From assembly GCA_902462325.1 (NCBI GenBank), contig CABQBF010000088.1:1-10169 (forward strand): DNA of 10,169 nt. The letters are read 5' to 3'. Origin of the DNA: an uncultured Peptococcaceae bacterium. GTDB taxonomy: Bacteria; Bacillota; Peptococcia; Peptococcales; Peptococcaceae. A program made the position numbers and the translations under genes. Shown one piece after another: positions 1-6,011 of the stretch (the first letter of the stretch is position 1; each line of letters begins with the position of its first letter). The notes beneath the pieces were generated by a model. The model made no database searches. It was not told the origin of the DNA and was given only the letters and a program-made list of their open reading frames with translations.

Positions 1-1
1 T

Positions 2-316
2 GCCATGGTTTGTCTGGTGCAGTTGGGCGATTTAGCCGCCTGGATTGTCGTGATTGTGCTGTTTCGGGAATACGCCATCACCGGTTTGCGCTCGGTGGCC
101 GCTTCGGAAAATATTGTGATTGCCGCCGGCATTTGGGGCAAGGTGAAAACGGTCTGCCAGATGTTTGCCCTGATGCTTTTGATGCTCAAGCCCCAGATTG
201 TAGCTTTATGCGGTGTGGATTTGGGCTTGCTGCTGATGTATGTGGCTTTAATTCTGACAGTTTATTCCGGCGTTGATTATGTTGTAAAGCTGAATAAACA
301 AATTACATGGAGCTGA
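2..316 (+). CDS. pgsA: CDP-diacylglycerol-glycerol-3-phosphate 3-phosphatidyltransferase, 3' part (partial)
   Basis: The reading frame is open from the left edge to TGA at 314-316, so only about the last 104 residues are present and the true start lies upstream. PgsA is an integral membrane enzyme that makes phosphatidylglycerophosphate from CDP-diacylglycerol and glycerol-3-phosphate, the committed step to phosphatidylglycerol. The visible part matches the family's C-terminal half: a membrane helix leading into FREYAITGLR (like the SREFAVTGLR of Bacillus PgsA), then GKVKTVCQM (family GKIKT.AQ), two hydrophobic segments, and a final TVYSGVDYV (family TVVSGWDYF). The CDP-alcohol phosphotransferase catalytic motif would be upstream and is not seen. 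The next gene, pgpA, overlaps or immediately follows and encodes the next enzyme of the pathway, which supports the call. Confidence 0.93.
   Translation, partial: AMVCLVQLGDLAAWIVVIVLFREYAITGLRSVAASENIVIAAGIWGKVKTVCQMFALMLLMLKPQIVALCGVDLGLLLMYVALILTVYSGVDYVVKLNKQITWS
309..312 (+). promoter_or_regulatory. Shine-Dalgarno that favours the pgpA start at 322
   Basis: GGAG lies 9 nt upstream of the ATG at 322. The upstream in-frame ATG at 307 has no purine-rich SD before it and would contain this GGAG inside its own coding sequence. The site overlaps the end of pgsA, so translation of the two genes may be coupled. Confidence 0.55.
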
Positions 317-321
317 AAACA

Positions 322-765
322 ATGGATAAAGTAGTATTATTTTTGGCCCGCGGCTGTGGCTCGGGCTTATTGCATCCGGCGCCGGGCACCTGGGGTTCGC
401 TGGCCGCTTTCCTCATCGGCGTTATCTGGAGTTGGTTCTTCGGCGGTATCCCACTGTGGTTTATCCTGATTGCCGGTCTGTTGGGCGTTTATATCTGCGA
501 CAGCGGCGAAAAACAATTGGGCATCCATGACGCGCCGGAAATTGTGTTTGACGAATGGATTGGCATGTGGATTACCATGTGGGCAGTGCCCTTGGTGCTG
601 ACGCCGGCAGCCTTTTTACTGTTTCGCTTTTTCGATATCAGCAAGCTGGGGCCTATCGGTAAAATTCAGGATTTGCCCGGCGGCTTAGGCATTATGGCCG
701 ACGACGTACTGGCAGGCATTGCAGGCCGATTGGTGCTGGCTGTGGTGATGTTTTTCTTTTTTTAA
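322..765 (+). CDS. pgpA: Phosphatidylglycerophosphatase A
   Basis: PgpA removes the phosphate from phosphatidylglycerophosphate to give phosphatidylglycerol, directly after PgsA. From 322 the protein has 147 residues; an in-frame ATG at 307 would give 152. Family motifs are clear: GSGLLHPAPGTWGS near the N terminus, the acidic FDEWIGMWIT segment with D77 and E78, then FRFFDISK and GGLGIMADDVLAG with D127-D128. These correspond to VWDEFIGMWIT, FRILDMWKPWPI and GGMGIMIDDIVAG in E. coli PgpA. The protein is hydrophobic, with about four likely membrane segments, and ends in a run of Phe. I prefer 322 because of the GGAG at 309-312; 307 would overlap pgsA by 10 bp. No intrinsic terminator is evident downstream. 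Confidence 0.92.
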   Translation: MDKVVLFLARGCGSGLLHPAPGTWGSLAAFLIGVIWSWFFGGIPLWFILIAGLLGVYICDSGEKQLGIHDAPEIVFDEWIGMWITMWAVPLVLTPAAFLLFRFFDISKLGPIGKIQDLPGGLGIMADDVLAGIAGRLVLAVVMFFFF

Positions 766-808
766 TGGTTCCATTGACGGAACTTCCAGATTATCAGGCA
801 GTTGCCGA

Positions 809-834
809 TAGCAGATAGCCGTCGTTTTGCTATT
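809..834 (+). repeat. Hairpin-capable repeat, left copy (flanks SUKH gene)
   Basis: TAGCAGATAGCC at 809-820 recurs exactly at 1583-1594, and both copies continue into a gtcg...tgct sequence. Here ATAGCA (808-813) can pair with TGCTAT (828-833), with the shared AGATAGCC in the loop. There is no T-run after it, so it is not a typical terminator. Its nature is unknown; it could be a remnant of a small palindromic repeat or an old insertion junction. Confidence 0.35.
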
Positions 835-917
835 CTGAGGAAGCATTTCAAAATCTGTCTTTCAGAGACACCACGTTTCAGCAGCGCAAAAGAAAAATGG
901 GCGCAAAAAATTGCAAA

Positions 918-933
918 TGTTTCACGTGAAACA
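918..933. promoter_or_regulatory. parS: parS centromere-like site (ParB/Spo0J binding)
   Basis: TGTTTCACGTGAAACA is a perfect 16-bp palindrome identical to the bacterial parS consensus TGTTNCACGTGAAACA. ParB (Spo0J) loads on such sites as a CTP-dependent clamp and, with ParA (Soj) and SMC, organises and segregates the origin region of the chromosome. The outer A917/T934 pair extends the symmetry to 18 bp. The site lies between genes, upstream of the SUKH gene. At uniform base composition a chance exact match in a window this size is about 2 in a million. parS sites usually cluster near oriC, so this suggests an origin-proximal position. ParB and ParA genes are not in the window. Confidence 0.9.
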
Positions 934-1040
934 TGTTATGCTGTTGAAGTTGAACAGGGAGATATGCAAGAGGCTAACCTGGGAATGCATGGCGGTTCGT
1001 GATAGAATCGGAATGATAAATCGGAAATTAGGAGGTCAAT

Positions 1041-1562
1041 ATGGAAAATCAATTTTATAAATTTTTGAAATCTCGGGAAGGAATAAAATTTACAACTCCA
1101 AGTGACAGCGATATAGAAAAAATGAATACATTGGCTGCTAATAAGCTGCCAGAGACATTTCTTGATGTATATACAAAATCTGTTCCAAAGCAAGATGTGG
1201 AATACAAGGATTTTATTTTTTATGGCATCAGCAGGATTATAGAAGAAAACACCCAATATATTCCCGGGGCGAATCTCCTCCCCTTTGGATTGTTTACATT
1301 TGCTTCAACATTCGATGGCGATAGTATATGCTTTGATACAAATTCCCCCTCTTTTCCTGTGTTTCAATGCTCCCATTCCCTGTTAAGCGGAGAAGACGAT
1401 ATTTTTTGGTATAAGGAAGGAATGCACACGCTCCCTTTCAACTATGAAAACGTCCTCAAAATTGCTCCCAAGCTGGCAGACAGTTTTGATGATTTTGTTT
1501 TAAAGCTCTTATCAGGAAAAGTAAGGACATTCAGTGTAACAGATATGATTGACAAACTATAA
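1041..1562 (+). CDS. SMI1/KNR4 (SUKH) family protein, possible orphan immunity protein
   Basis: The 173-residue protein starts at ATG with a strong GGAGG (1031-1035) 5 nt upstream. It fits the SMI1/KNR4 (SUKH) fold: LPETFLDVYTKSVP at 36-49 matches the family's early LP..f..fy helix, and FGLFTFASTFDGDSICFD at 82-99 resembles the core strand pair with its acidic/glycine turn. FPVFQCSH follows, and the C-terminal FDDFVLKLLSGK helix is also typical. There is no signal peptide or membrane helix, so it is likely cytosolic. Many bacterial SUKH proteins are immunity proteins against contact-dependent or polymorphic toxins, but no toxin gene is visible nearby, so that role is inferred. The gene is clearly AT-richer than its neighbours (bases 1081-1140 have 19 G/C of 60), which suggests horizontal acquisition. 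It has its own terminator at 1647-1677. Confidence 0.72.
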   Translation: MENQFYKFLKSREGIKFTTPSDSDIEKMNTLAANKLPETFLDVYTKSVPKQDVEYKDFIFYGISRIIEENTQYIPGANLLPFGLFTFASTFDGDSICFDTNSPSFPVFQCSHSLLSGEDDIFWYKEGMHTLPFNYENVLKIAPKLADSFDDFVLKLLSGKVRTFSVTDMIDKL

Positions 1563-1575
1563 TACTGGCAACAAT

Positions 1576-1609
1576 TACAGCTTAGCAGATAGCCTTGTCG
1601 CTTGCTGTA
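1576..1609 (+). repeat. Hairpin-capable repeat, right copy (flanks SUKH gene)
   Basis: TAGCAGATAGCC (1583-1594) repeats 809-820 exactly, followed by TTGTCGCTTGCTG, which resembles the GTCGTTTTGCTAT after the left copy. TACAGC (1576-1581) pairs with GCTGTA (1604-1609), and AGC (1584-1586) with GCT (1600-1602), so this copy can also fold around the shared AGATAGCC. A weaker third partial match, AGCAGATAG, is at 1689-1697. Function is unknown. Confidence 0.35.
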
Positions 1610-1646
1610 TCGATTTCCTTGGGAACAAAAAAAATAAAGCTGTTAC

Positions 1647-1677
1647 AACGTCACAGAAATGCTTCTGTGGCGTTTTT
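1647..1677 (+). terminator. Rho-independent terminator after the SUKH gene
   Basis: CGTCACAGAA (1649-1658) pairs with TTCTGTGGCG (1663-1672) to make a 10-bp stem with a single G-U pair and an ATGC tetraloop, followed directly by TTTTT (1673-1677). The A residues at 1647-1648 can extend the stem into the T-run. It would end transcripts coming from pgpA/SUKH and insulate the downstream operon. Confidence 0.88.
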
Positions 1678-1862
1678 GCATTTGTTTAAGCAGATAGGAC
1701 GTTAGCAGTAAGGCAGGATGTATTCTTGGTAAAGCAAAGCGTGGTACCTTTCTGTTCCATAAATAATAAAAATAATTAATCATAATAAAAAATTGACATA
1801 GAAATTTTTTCAAATTGCGAAAAAGTTCCAGTTTAGAGGTGTTCATTGACAGAAAAATGTTG

Positions 1863-1868
1863 TATAAT
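1863..1868 (+). promoter_or_regulatory. Probable -10 element of the division operon promoter
   Basis: TATAAT is a perfect sigma-A type -10, 36 bp before the start of the HlyD-like gene and upstream of its SD. The best TTGACA (1846-1851) lies only 11 bp away, too close for a standard promoter. At the standard 17-bp spacing the -35 would be TGTTCA (1840-1845), a poor match. The AT-rich block upstream could act as an UP element. The -10 is credible; the -35 assignment is open. Confidence 0.5.
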
Positions 1869-1898
1869 AAACGGTAAGTTTAATGGCGGGAGAAAATT

Positions 1899-2828
1899 AT
1901 GGCAAAAACAAAGACACGCAAGCTGTATCTAAAAGATAATATTGTAAAAATTCTTCTGCTCATCATTGTTGTCTGGTTTTTCGGCATGTTGGCGGTGAAT
2001 CAGATGCGCAGCAATCTGATACAGACCGAAGAGATTAAAACGACGCTGCTGGAACAGGTGGATAGCGGCTACGGGTTGCTCAGCGGGCCGGAAACGGCTT
2101 TGCTTGCCCCTGCCGACGGCGATTTGGTGCCTACTATGCCGGAGGGCACCAGGGTGCGCAAGGGCAATGCGGTGTTCAGCGTAAACGGCAGTATTGTCTA
2201 TGCCAGCGAAGCCGGTTATGTTTCCTATCAAATCGACGGGTTAGAGGGCATTACCGATTTGAACGCAATTTGCAGCACCGATTTGGCAGCCCGTTACGCC
2301 GCGCAGCTGGAGCAGGAGGAGGCAGCGTCTGCGGCGGTGGTTGGCGGCGCGGTGTGCGCCAAGCTGGTCAATACCTTTGACGATAGTTATCTTTATGTGA
2401 CGGCAGAGCGTACCGATTACGTTGCTTCCATCGAGGTTGATCAGAAAATTCCTGTGCGCCTGGTCGATTTGGACTATGAGGTGCAGGCCAAAGTCAGCGA
2501 GGTGTTAGACGCTGCCGATGGCGCCCGATATTTAAAATTAAAGGTGTCGGATGTGAAGGAAACCGTTTTTCAGCAGAGAATTTATAAAGTTGAGCTGCCT
2601 TATGACCGTCTTTCTGCCATTGCAGTGCCTGTAGGCGCTTTGGTGGAGAAGGATGGCCAGCAGGGTGTATATTATCTGCAGAAGGGCTTCGTTTTCTGGA
2701 ATCCTGTAACAGTGGGACAAACCAGAGAGGAAGAGGGCCTGGTCATTATTGAAGAAGGTCTGGAAAACGGAGATATGATTGTAACAACGCCCCATTTGGT
2801 GCGGGAAGGTGAAAACATAAAATTCTAA
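1899..2828 (+). CDS. HlyD-like (membrane fusion/adaptor) protein, first gene of division operon
   Basis: The protein has 309 residues; GGGAG (1888-1892) lies 6 nt before the ATG. A basic N terminus (KTKTRKLYLK) is followed by one membrane helix at about 15-33, so the rest probably lies outside the cytoplasm. Residues about 65-110 resemble a biotinyl-lipoyl-like half motif (LLAPADGDLVPTMPEGTRVRKGNAVFSV), followed by a beta-barrel-like region and a C-terminal segment ending GLENGDMIVTTPHLVREGENIKF, close to the end of HlyD/RND adaptors. A short Glu/Ala-rich stretch near residues 130-140 replaces the long coiled-coil hairpin of classical adaptors. No transporter or outer-membrane channel gene is adjacent. 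HlyD-like genes at the head of ylmE-sepF clusters occur in clostridial genomes, as far as I recall, so a role linked to division or the envelope is inferred. Specific function is unknown. Confidence 0.72.
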   Translation: MAKTKTRKLYLKDNIVKILLLIIVVWFFGMLAVNQMRSNLIQTEEIKTTLLEQVDSGYGLLSGPETALLAPADGDLVPTMPEGTRVRKGNAVFSVNGSIVYASEAGYVSYQIDGLEGITDLNAICSTDLAARYAAQLEQEEAASAAVVGGAVCAKLVNTFDDSYLYVTAERTDYVASIEVDQKIPVRLVDLDYEVQAKVSEVLDAADGARYLKLKVSDVKETVFQQRIYKVELPYDRLSAIAVPVGALVEKDGQQGVYYLQKGFVFWNPVTVGQTREEEGLVIIEEGLENGDMIVTTPHLVREGENIKF

Positions 2829-2856
2829 CATAACTTAAAAAAGGGATGAGTTTGGC

Positions 2857-3534
2857 ATGACAATTGCGGAAAATATTGCAGAAATCAAAAAAAATGTGGA
2901 GGAAGCCCGTAAAAAAAGTCCCAATCCCAATCAGCCGGTTACCTTGGTGGCAGTCACCAAAACCAGAACGCCAGAACAGATTCATGAGGTGCTGGCTGCG
3001 GGACAAAATATTCTGGGGGAAAATCGGGTGCAGGAGCTGATGGACAAGTACGACGCTGTTGGGCCGGAGGCCACTTGGCATATTATCGGGCATTTGCAGA
3101 GCAATAAGGTAAAATATATTGCAGATAAGGTAGCGCTGGTGCATTCGTTGGCAAGCCAATCGCTGGCCAAGGAATTAAATCAGCGGATGCTGGCGCTGGG
3201 CCATCCGATGGATTGCCTGGTGCAGGTGAATATTGCCGACGAGGAAAGTAAGTTTGGCCTGCCTAAAGAAGAAGTGCTGCCCTTTTTGGAAATGGTCAGC
3301 AAAATGCCGGGCATTCATGTGAAAGGGTTGATGCATATTGCCCCTTTCTTTGAAGATACCGAACAGGTACGGCCAATTTTTCGGGAAATGTATCAATTGT
3401 TCCAGGAGGTAAAAGAAAAACAGATTCCGGGCGTTGATATGGAAATATTGTCAATGGGCATGAGTCATGATTATCAAGTGGCAGTGGAAGAAGGCGCCAA
3501 CATGATCCGTGTTGGCAGAAGCGTATTTGCTTAA
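2857..3534 (+). CDS. ylmE: YggS/YlmE family pyridoxal 5'-phosphate homeostasis protein
   Basis: This is a single-domain TIM-barrel PLP-binding protein of the YggS/PLPBP (COG0325) family. It has no known enzymatic activity and buffers cytosolic PLP, affecting amino-acid metabolism. Length (225 residues) is typical. Family marks are the PLP lysine K35 in LVAVTKT, GENRVQE at 54-60, HIIGHLQSNK at 75-84, LVQVNIADEESKFGL, LMHIAPF, and the phosphate-binding C-terminal MGMSHDY (200-206) with RVGRS (218-222). The start ATG has AGGGAT about 9 nt upstream. It follows the HlyD-like gene by 28 bp and precedes sepF by 17 bp, the conserved order of the Bacillota ylm division cluster. In Bacillus, ylmD usually precedes ylmE; here it is absent. 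Confidence 0.96.
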   Translation: MTIAENIAEIKKNVEEARKKSPNPNQPVTLVAVTKTRTPEQIHEVLAAGQNILGENRVQELMDKYDAVGPEATWHIIGHLQSNKVKYIADKVALVHSLASQSLAKELNQRMLALGHPMDCLVQVNIADEESKFGLPKEEVLPFLEMVSKMPGIHVKGLMHIAPFFEDTEQVRPIFREMYQLFQEVKEKQIPGVDMEILSMGMSHDYQVAVEEGANMIRVGRSVFA

Positions 3535-3551
3535 AAAAGGAGAGAGAAAAC

Positions 3552-4085
3552 ATGGGATTTTTGGATAAGGTAGTAGATGTATTGGGGTTTGTGGAAAAAG
3601 AAGAAATTGACGTAGAGGAAGAAACCACAATGGACAAGCCGGTGCAGACTGTCTCAAAGGCCGCTCCTGTGGCAACAAAGCCGGAGAGTAAGCCGGTAAC
3701 CAGAATTAACAACGTGGTGGCTTTTAATCATCCAAACAGAGACTATGGGAACAATCGGCAGGGTGAAGTGGAAAATGCCCGGGTGGTGTTGGTGGAACCC
3801 ATTCGGTTTGAAGAATCGCAGGGCATTGCCGATAATTTGCTGGACCACAAAGCTGTTGTCATCAACATTGAATCCTGCGACACCGATATTGCCGCTAAGA
3901 TTATCGACTTTGTAGGCGGCGTGGTTTATGCCATCGACGGAACCATCCAGAAGGTGAGCCAGGGCATTATTCTGGCAGCGCCGCAGAATATCGACATTGC
4001 CAGCGAATTGAAGCACGATATGGAAACCACCGATGAAGAAATTTTTGCCTGGATCACCCAGTATAACCGCAGAGGTGATTTCTAA
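3552..4085 (+). CDS. sepF: Cell division protein SepF
   Basis: SepF binds the C-terminal tail of FtsZ, forms rings or arcs, and anchors the Z-ring to the membrane. The 177-residue protein begins with the amphipathic membrane-targeting helix (MGFLDKVVDVLGFVEKEE). A long acidic, then low-complexity linker (about 18-70) follows. The C-terminal SepF domain (about 80-165) contains VVLVEPIRFEESQGIADNLL, AVVINIESCDTDIAAKIIDF, GGVVYAIDGTIQKVSQGIIL and AAPQNIDI, the hallmark family segments. It is somewhat longer than the 151 residues of B. subtilis SepF, mostly through the linker. AAGGAG (3537-3542) lies 9 nt before the ATG. The stop overlaps the proC start by one base (TAATG), and the SD of proC lies inside sepF, which suggests translational coupling. 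Confidence 0.97.
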   Translation: MGFLDKVVDVLGFVEKEEIDVEEETTMDKPVQTVSKAAPVATKPESKPVTRINNVVAFNHPNRDYGNNRQGEVENARVVLVEPIRFEESQGIADNLLDHKAVVINIESCDTDIAAKIIDFVGGVVYAIDGTIQKVSQGIILAAPQNIDIASELKHDMETTDEEIFAWITQYNRRGDF

Positions 4086-4900
4086 TGGCAGCGCTGTACC
4101 GGTTTGGGTTTATCGGCGCCGGCGCTATGGCGGAGGCCATTGTTTCCGGCATGCTGCAGCAGGGATTGTGTGAAGGCAAGGAGATTCTCATGTCGAACCG
4201 CAGCCCGGAAAAATTGCAGCACGTGAAAGAAACCTACGGCGTATCTCTGGCGGCGGATAATCAGCAGGTGGTGGAGGAAGCCCAATATCTGATTTTTGCT
4301 GTAAAACCGCAGCAGTTTCCCACTGTGTGCGCCCAATTACAGCGAAAACCGGAGCCCTGGCAGACAGTGGTTTCCATTATGGCCGGCGTCACCATAGAAA
4401 CGTTGGAAGAGCAGCTGGGACATGTGGCCATATTCCGCGCCATGCCCAACACACCGGCTAAAATTGGCTGGGGCATGACGGGCGTTGCAGCCAATGCGGT
4501 TGCCAGCGAAGAACAAAAACAGGTTGTATTGGATATTTTTCATAGCGTAGGCCAGACTATTTTTATTGAAGAAGCATATATTGATGCAGTGGGAGCTGTC
4601 AGCGGCAGCGGCCCTGCCTATATGTATCAAATTCTGGAGGCGTTGGCCGACGGTGCGGTGATGGCCGGATTACCACGGGCGATGGCCTATCAGTTGGCCG
4701 GTCAGACCATGGCCGGTTCTGCCATGATGATGCTGGAAACCGGTCAGCATCCCGCCGTGCTGAAGGATGCGGTAACCAGTCCCGGCGGCACCACCATCCG
4801 CGCCTTAAAGGTGCTGGAAGAAAAGGGCGTGCGCAGCGCTTTCATAGAAGCGGTACAGCAGGCGTATCTTCGTTCAAAGGAGCTTGGTGAAAAGAAATGA
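4085..4900 (+). CDS. proC: Pyrroline-5-carboxylate reductase
   Basis: ProC catalyses the last step of proline synthesis, NAD(P)H-dependent reduction of 1-pyrroline-5-carboxylate. The 271-residue length is normal. The N-terminal Rossmann domain shows GFIGAGAMAEAI with the GxGxMA motif at 11-16, then AVKPQ (72-76) and RAMPNTPAKIGWGMTG. The helical dimerisation and catalytic domain carries SGSGPAY (173-179), a LADGAVMAGLPRAMAYQLAGQ helix and SPGGTT (232-237), which match the proC signature. The ATG overlaps the sepF stop by 1 bp, with GAGGTGA (4072-4078) 6 nt upstream. The gene ends in an ATGA overlap with yggT. proC sits within the division cluster in several bacteria, next to yggS and yggT, so the context is familiar. 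Confidence 0.97.
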   Translation: MAALYRFGFIGAGAMAEAIVSGMLQQGLCEGKEILMSNRSPEKLQHVKETYGVSLAADNQQVVEEAQYLIFAVKPQQFPTVCAQLQRKPEPWQTVVSIMAGVTIETLEEQLGHVAIFRAMPNTPAKIGWGMTGVAANAVASEEQKQVVLDIFHSVGQTIFIEEAYIDAVGAVSGSGPAYMYQILEALADGAVMAGLPRAMAYQLAGQTMAGSAMMMLETGQHPAVLKDAVTSPGGTTIRALKVLEEKGVRSAFIEAVQQAYLRSKELGEKK

Positions 4901-5160
4901 TTTATTTATTTTTGCGGACAGCGGTGTCGGTGTTAAATTTTTTAATTTTGGCCCGCTGCGTGTTATCCTTTATTCCCCATAATCCGTACAATTCGATTTT
5001 GCGCTATGTGTATGAAATTACCGACCCCGTTTTGGAGCCTTGCAGCCGGTTGTTGCCCGAATCATTGCGTTATCCGCTGGATTTTACGCCAGTGGTGGCG
5101 CTGCTGCTCATTCAGGTATTGTACCAGGTGCTGTTTAATGTGCTGCATATTTTGTTTTAA
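4897..5160 (+). CDS. ylmG: YggT/YlmG family membrane protein
   Basis: This small integral membrane protein of 87 residues has two hydrophobic segments (about 3-27 and 64-86) joined by a loop with the family signature: a small polar stretch, NPYNSILRYVYEITDPVLEPCSRLLP, then a second helix. Members (YggT, YlmG) are conserved in Bacillota, cyanobacteria and chloroplasts. They are associated with septum placement or nucleoid and membrane organisation, but no biochemical activity is established. The start lies in an ATGA overlap with the proC stop. SD candidates are AAGGAG (4877-4882) and GGTGA (4886-4890), the latter better spaced. It is followed 15 bp later by ylmH. Confidence 0.93.
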   Translation: MIYLFLRTAVSVLNFLILARCVLSFIPHNPYNSILRYVYEITDPVLEPCSRLLPESLRYPLDFTPVVALLLIQVLYQVLFNVLHILF

Positions 5161-5175
5161 ACGAAGGAGATCGGT

Positions 5176-5940
5176 ATGTTGACGCTTTCCGCGGAAGAAA
5201 AACAATTTATCAGCCGTCTGGACGATTTGCTGGAGCGGGTGGAGGAACGGTATCAGGAGGAGCGCACTGATTTTCTGGAGCCCAGGCTGCAGATTGTGGC
5301 AGAAGAATATCTGCGCTCCCGCAAATTTGACCGCTATTTGTTTTGCGGCGGTTATGCCAATGCCGAACGGAAACGGCTGATTTTATTTCCCGCATACAGC
5401 CAGCCTTCCTGTCAATTTGCCGCTATCCGGCTGTTTCTGTTTCAAGGACGGTTGGACTATGTGACGGCCAATCATCGCGACTTTTTAGGGGCTGTGATGG
5501 GCTTGGGCCTGCGGCGGGAAAAATTCGGCGATTTGCTGGTAACGGCCACAGGCTTTGCATTGTTTGCGGAGGACGATGTGGCCGACTATCTGCTGCAGCA
5601 TGAACTGCGTATTAAGCACGTGCCGATGGCGGTGAAGGAGCAGGATTTGGAAACCTTTCAGCCGCCGCAGCAGGCTGTGAAAGAAATACATATTATGGTG
5701 GCCTCCATGCGGCTGGATACACTGCTGGCCCATGGGCTGAATTTATCCCGCGCCAAAGCCATGGAGCTGATTCAAAGCGGGCGGGTGAAGGTGAACCATA
5801 GTGAAGTGACAGAGAACGACTATCTTTGCCAGCAGGGCGATATTCTGTCCTGCCGGGGAAAGGGCAAGCTGCGCATAGGGCAGCAATCCGGCGAGACCCG
5901 CAAAGGCAAATTAAAGGTGTGCATGCTCAAATATATTTAA
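5176..5940 (+). CDS. ylmH: YlmH family RNA-binding protein with C-terminal S4 domain
   Basis: The 254-residue protein has the YlmH architecture. The N-terminal part (about 1-165) carries FCGGYANAERKRLILFPAY and the conserved DFLGAVMGLGLRREKFGDLLV block. The C-terminal S4 RNA-binding domain begins near residue 178 (MRLDTLLAHGLNLSRAKAMELIQSGRVKVNH) and runs to about 235. In Bacillus, YlmH has been linked to ribosome-associated quality control, binding the 50S subunit with peptidyl-tRNA in a manner related to RqcP; the division-cluster location is conserved but not explained. AAGGAG (5164-5169) lies 6 nt before the ATG. The C-terminal tail after the S4 domain is short and basic. The gene ends 71 bp before divIVA, a gap without an evident promoter. 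Confidence 0.95.
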   Translation: MLTLSAEEKQFISRLDDLLERVEERYQEERTDFLEPRLQIVAEEYLRSRKFDRYLFCGGYANAERKRLILFPAYSQPSCQFAAIRLFLFQGRLDYVTANHRDFLGAVMGLGLRREKFGDLLVTATGFALFAEDDVADYLLQHELRIKHVPMAVKEQDLETFQPPQQAVKEIHIMVASMRLDTLLAHGLNLSRAKAMELIQSGRVKVNHSEVTENDYLCQQGDILSCRGKGKLRIGQQSGETRKGKLKVCMLKYI

Positions 5941-6011
5941 TCAATCGGGTTCCTTGCACAAAGCAATGAGGAAAGACAAGCGGTACAGGAACGAGAAAAG
6001 GGGGCTTATCT

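Larger units (their letters stand above)
1563..1898. other. Long intergenic region between SUKH gene and HlyD-like gene
   Basis: This 336-bp non-coding stretch contains, in order, a hairpin-capable repeat (about 1576-1609), an intrinsic terminator (1647-1677), a very AT-rich block (about 1758-1815), two TTGACA hexamers (1793-1798 and 1846-1851), a perfect TATAAT (1863-1868) and the SD of the next gene (1888-1892). I see no credible ORF or structured RNA. GTGGTACC near 1740 recalls a T-box fragment, but the rest of that motif is missing. Confidence 0.7.

Noticed and set aside
802..1002. Small + strand ORF of 66 codons covering the parS site
   Set aside because: Start would be TTG without an SD, the sequence resembles no family, and the frame merely reads through the parS palindrome and repeat. 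Treated as intergenic.
1735..1755. GTGGTACC resembling part of a T-box antiterminator
   Set aside because: Only the short core is similar. There is no specifier loop, no following terminator with T-run, and the downstream gene is not an amino-acid or tRNA gene.
1643..1846. Minus-strand ORF of 67 codons
   Set aside because: It overlaps the terminator stem and the AT-rich promoter region, has no SD, and gives low-complexity residues.
5950..5974. Weak stem-loop between ylmH and divIVA (TTGC/GCAA with flanking TCC/GGA)
   Set aside because: The stem is only 4 bp plus a bulged extension, with no T-run; it does not support a terminator or riboswitch.
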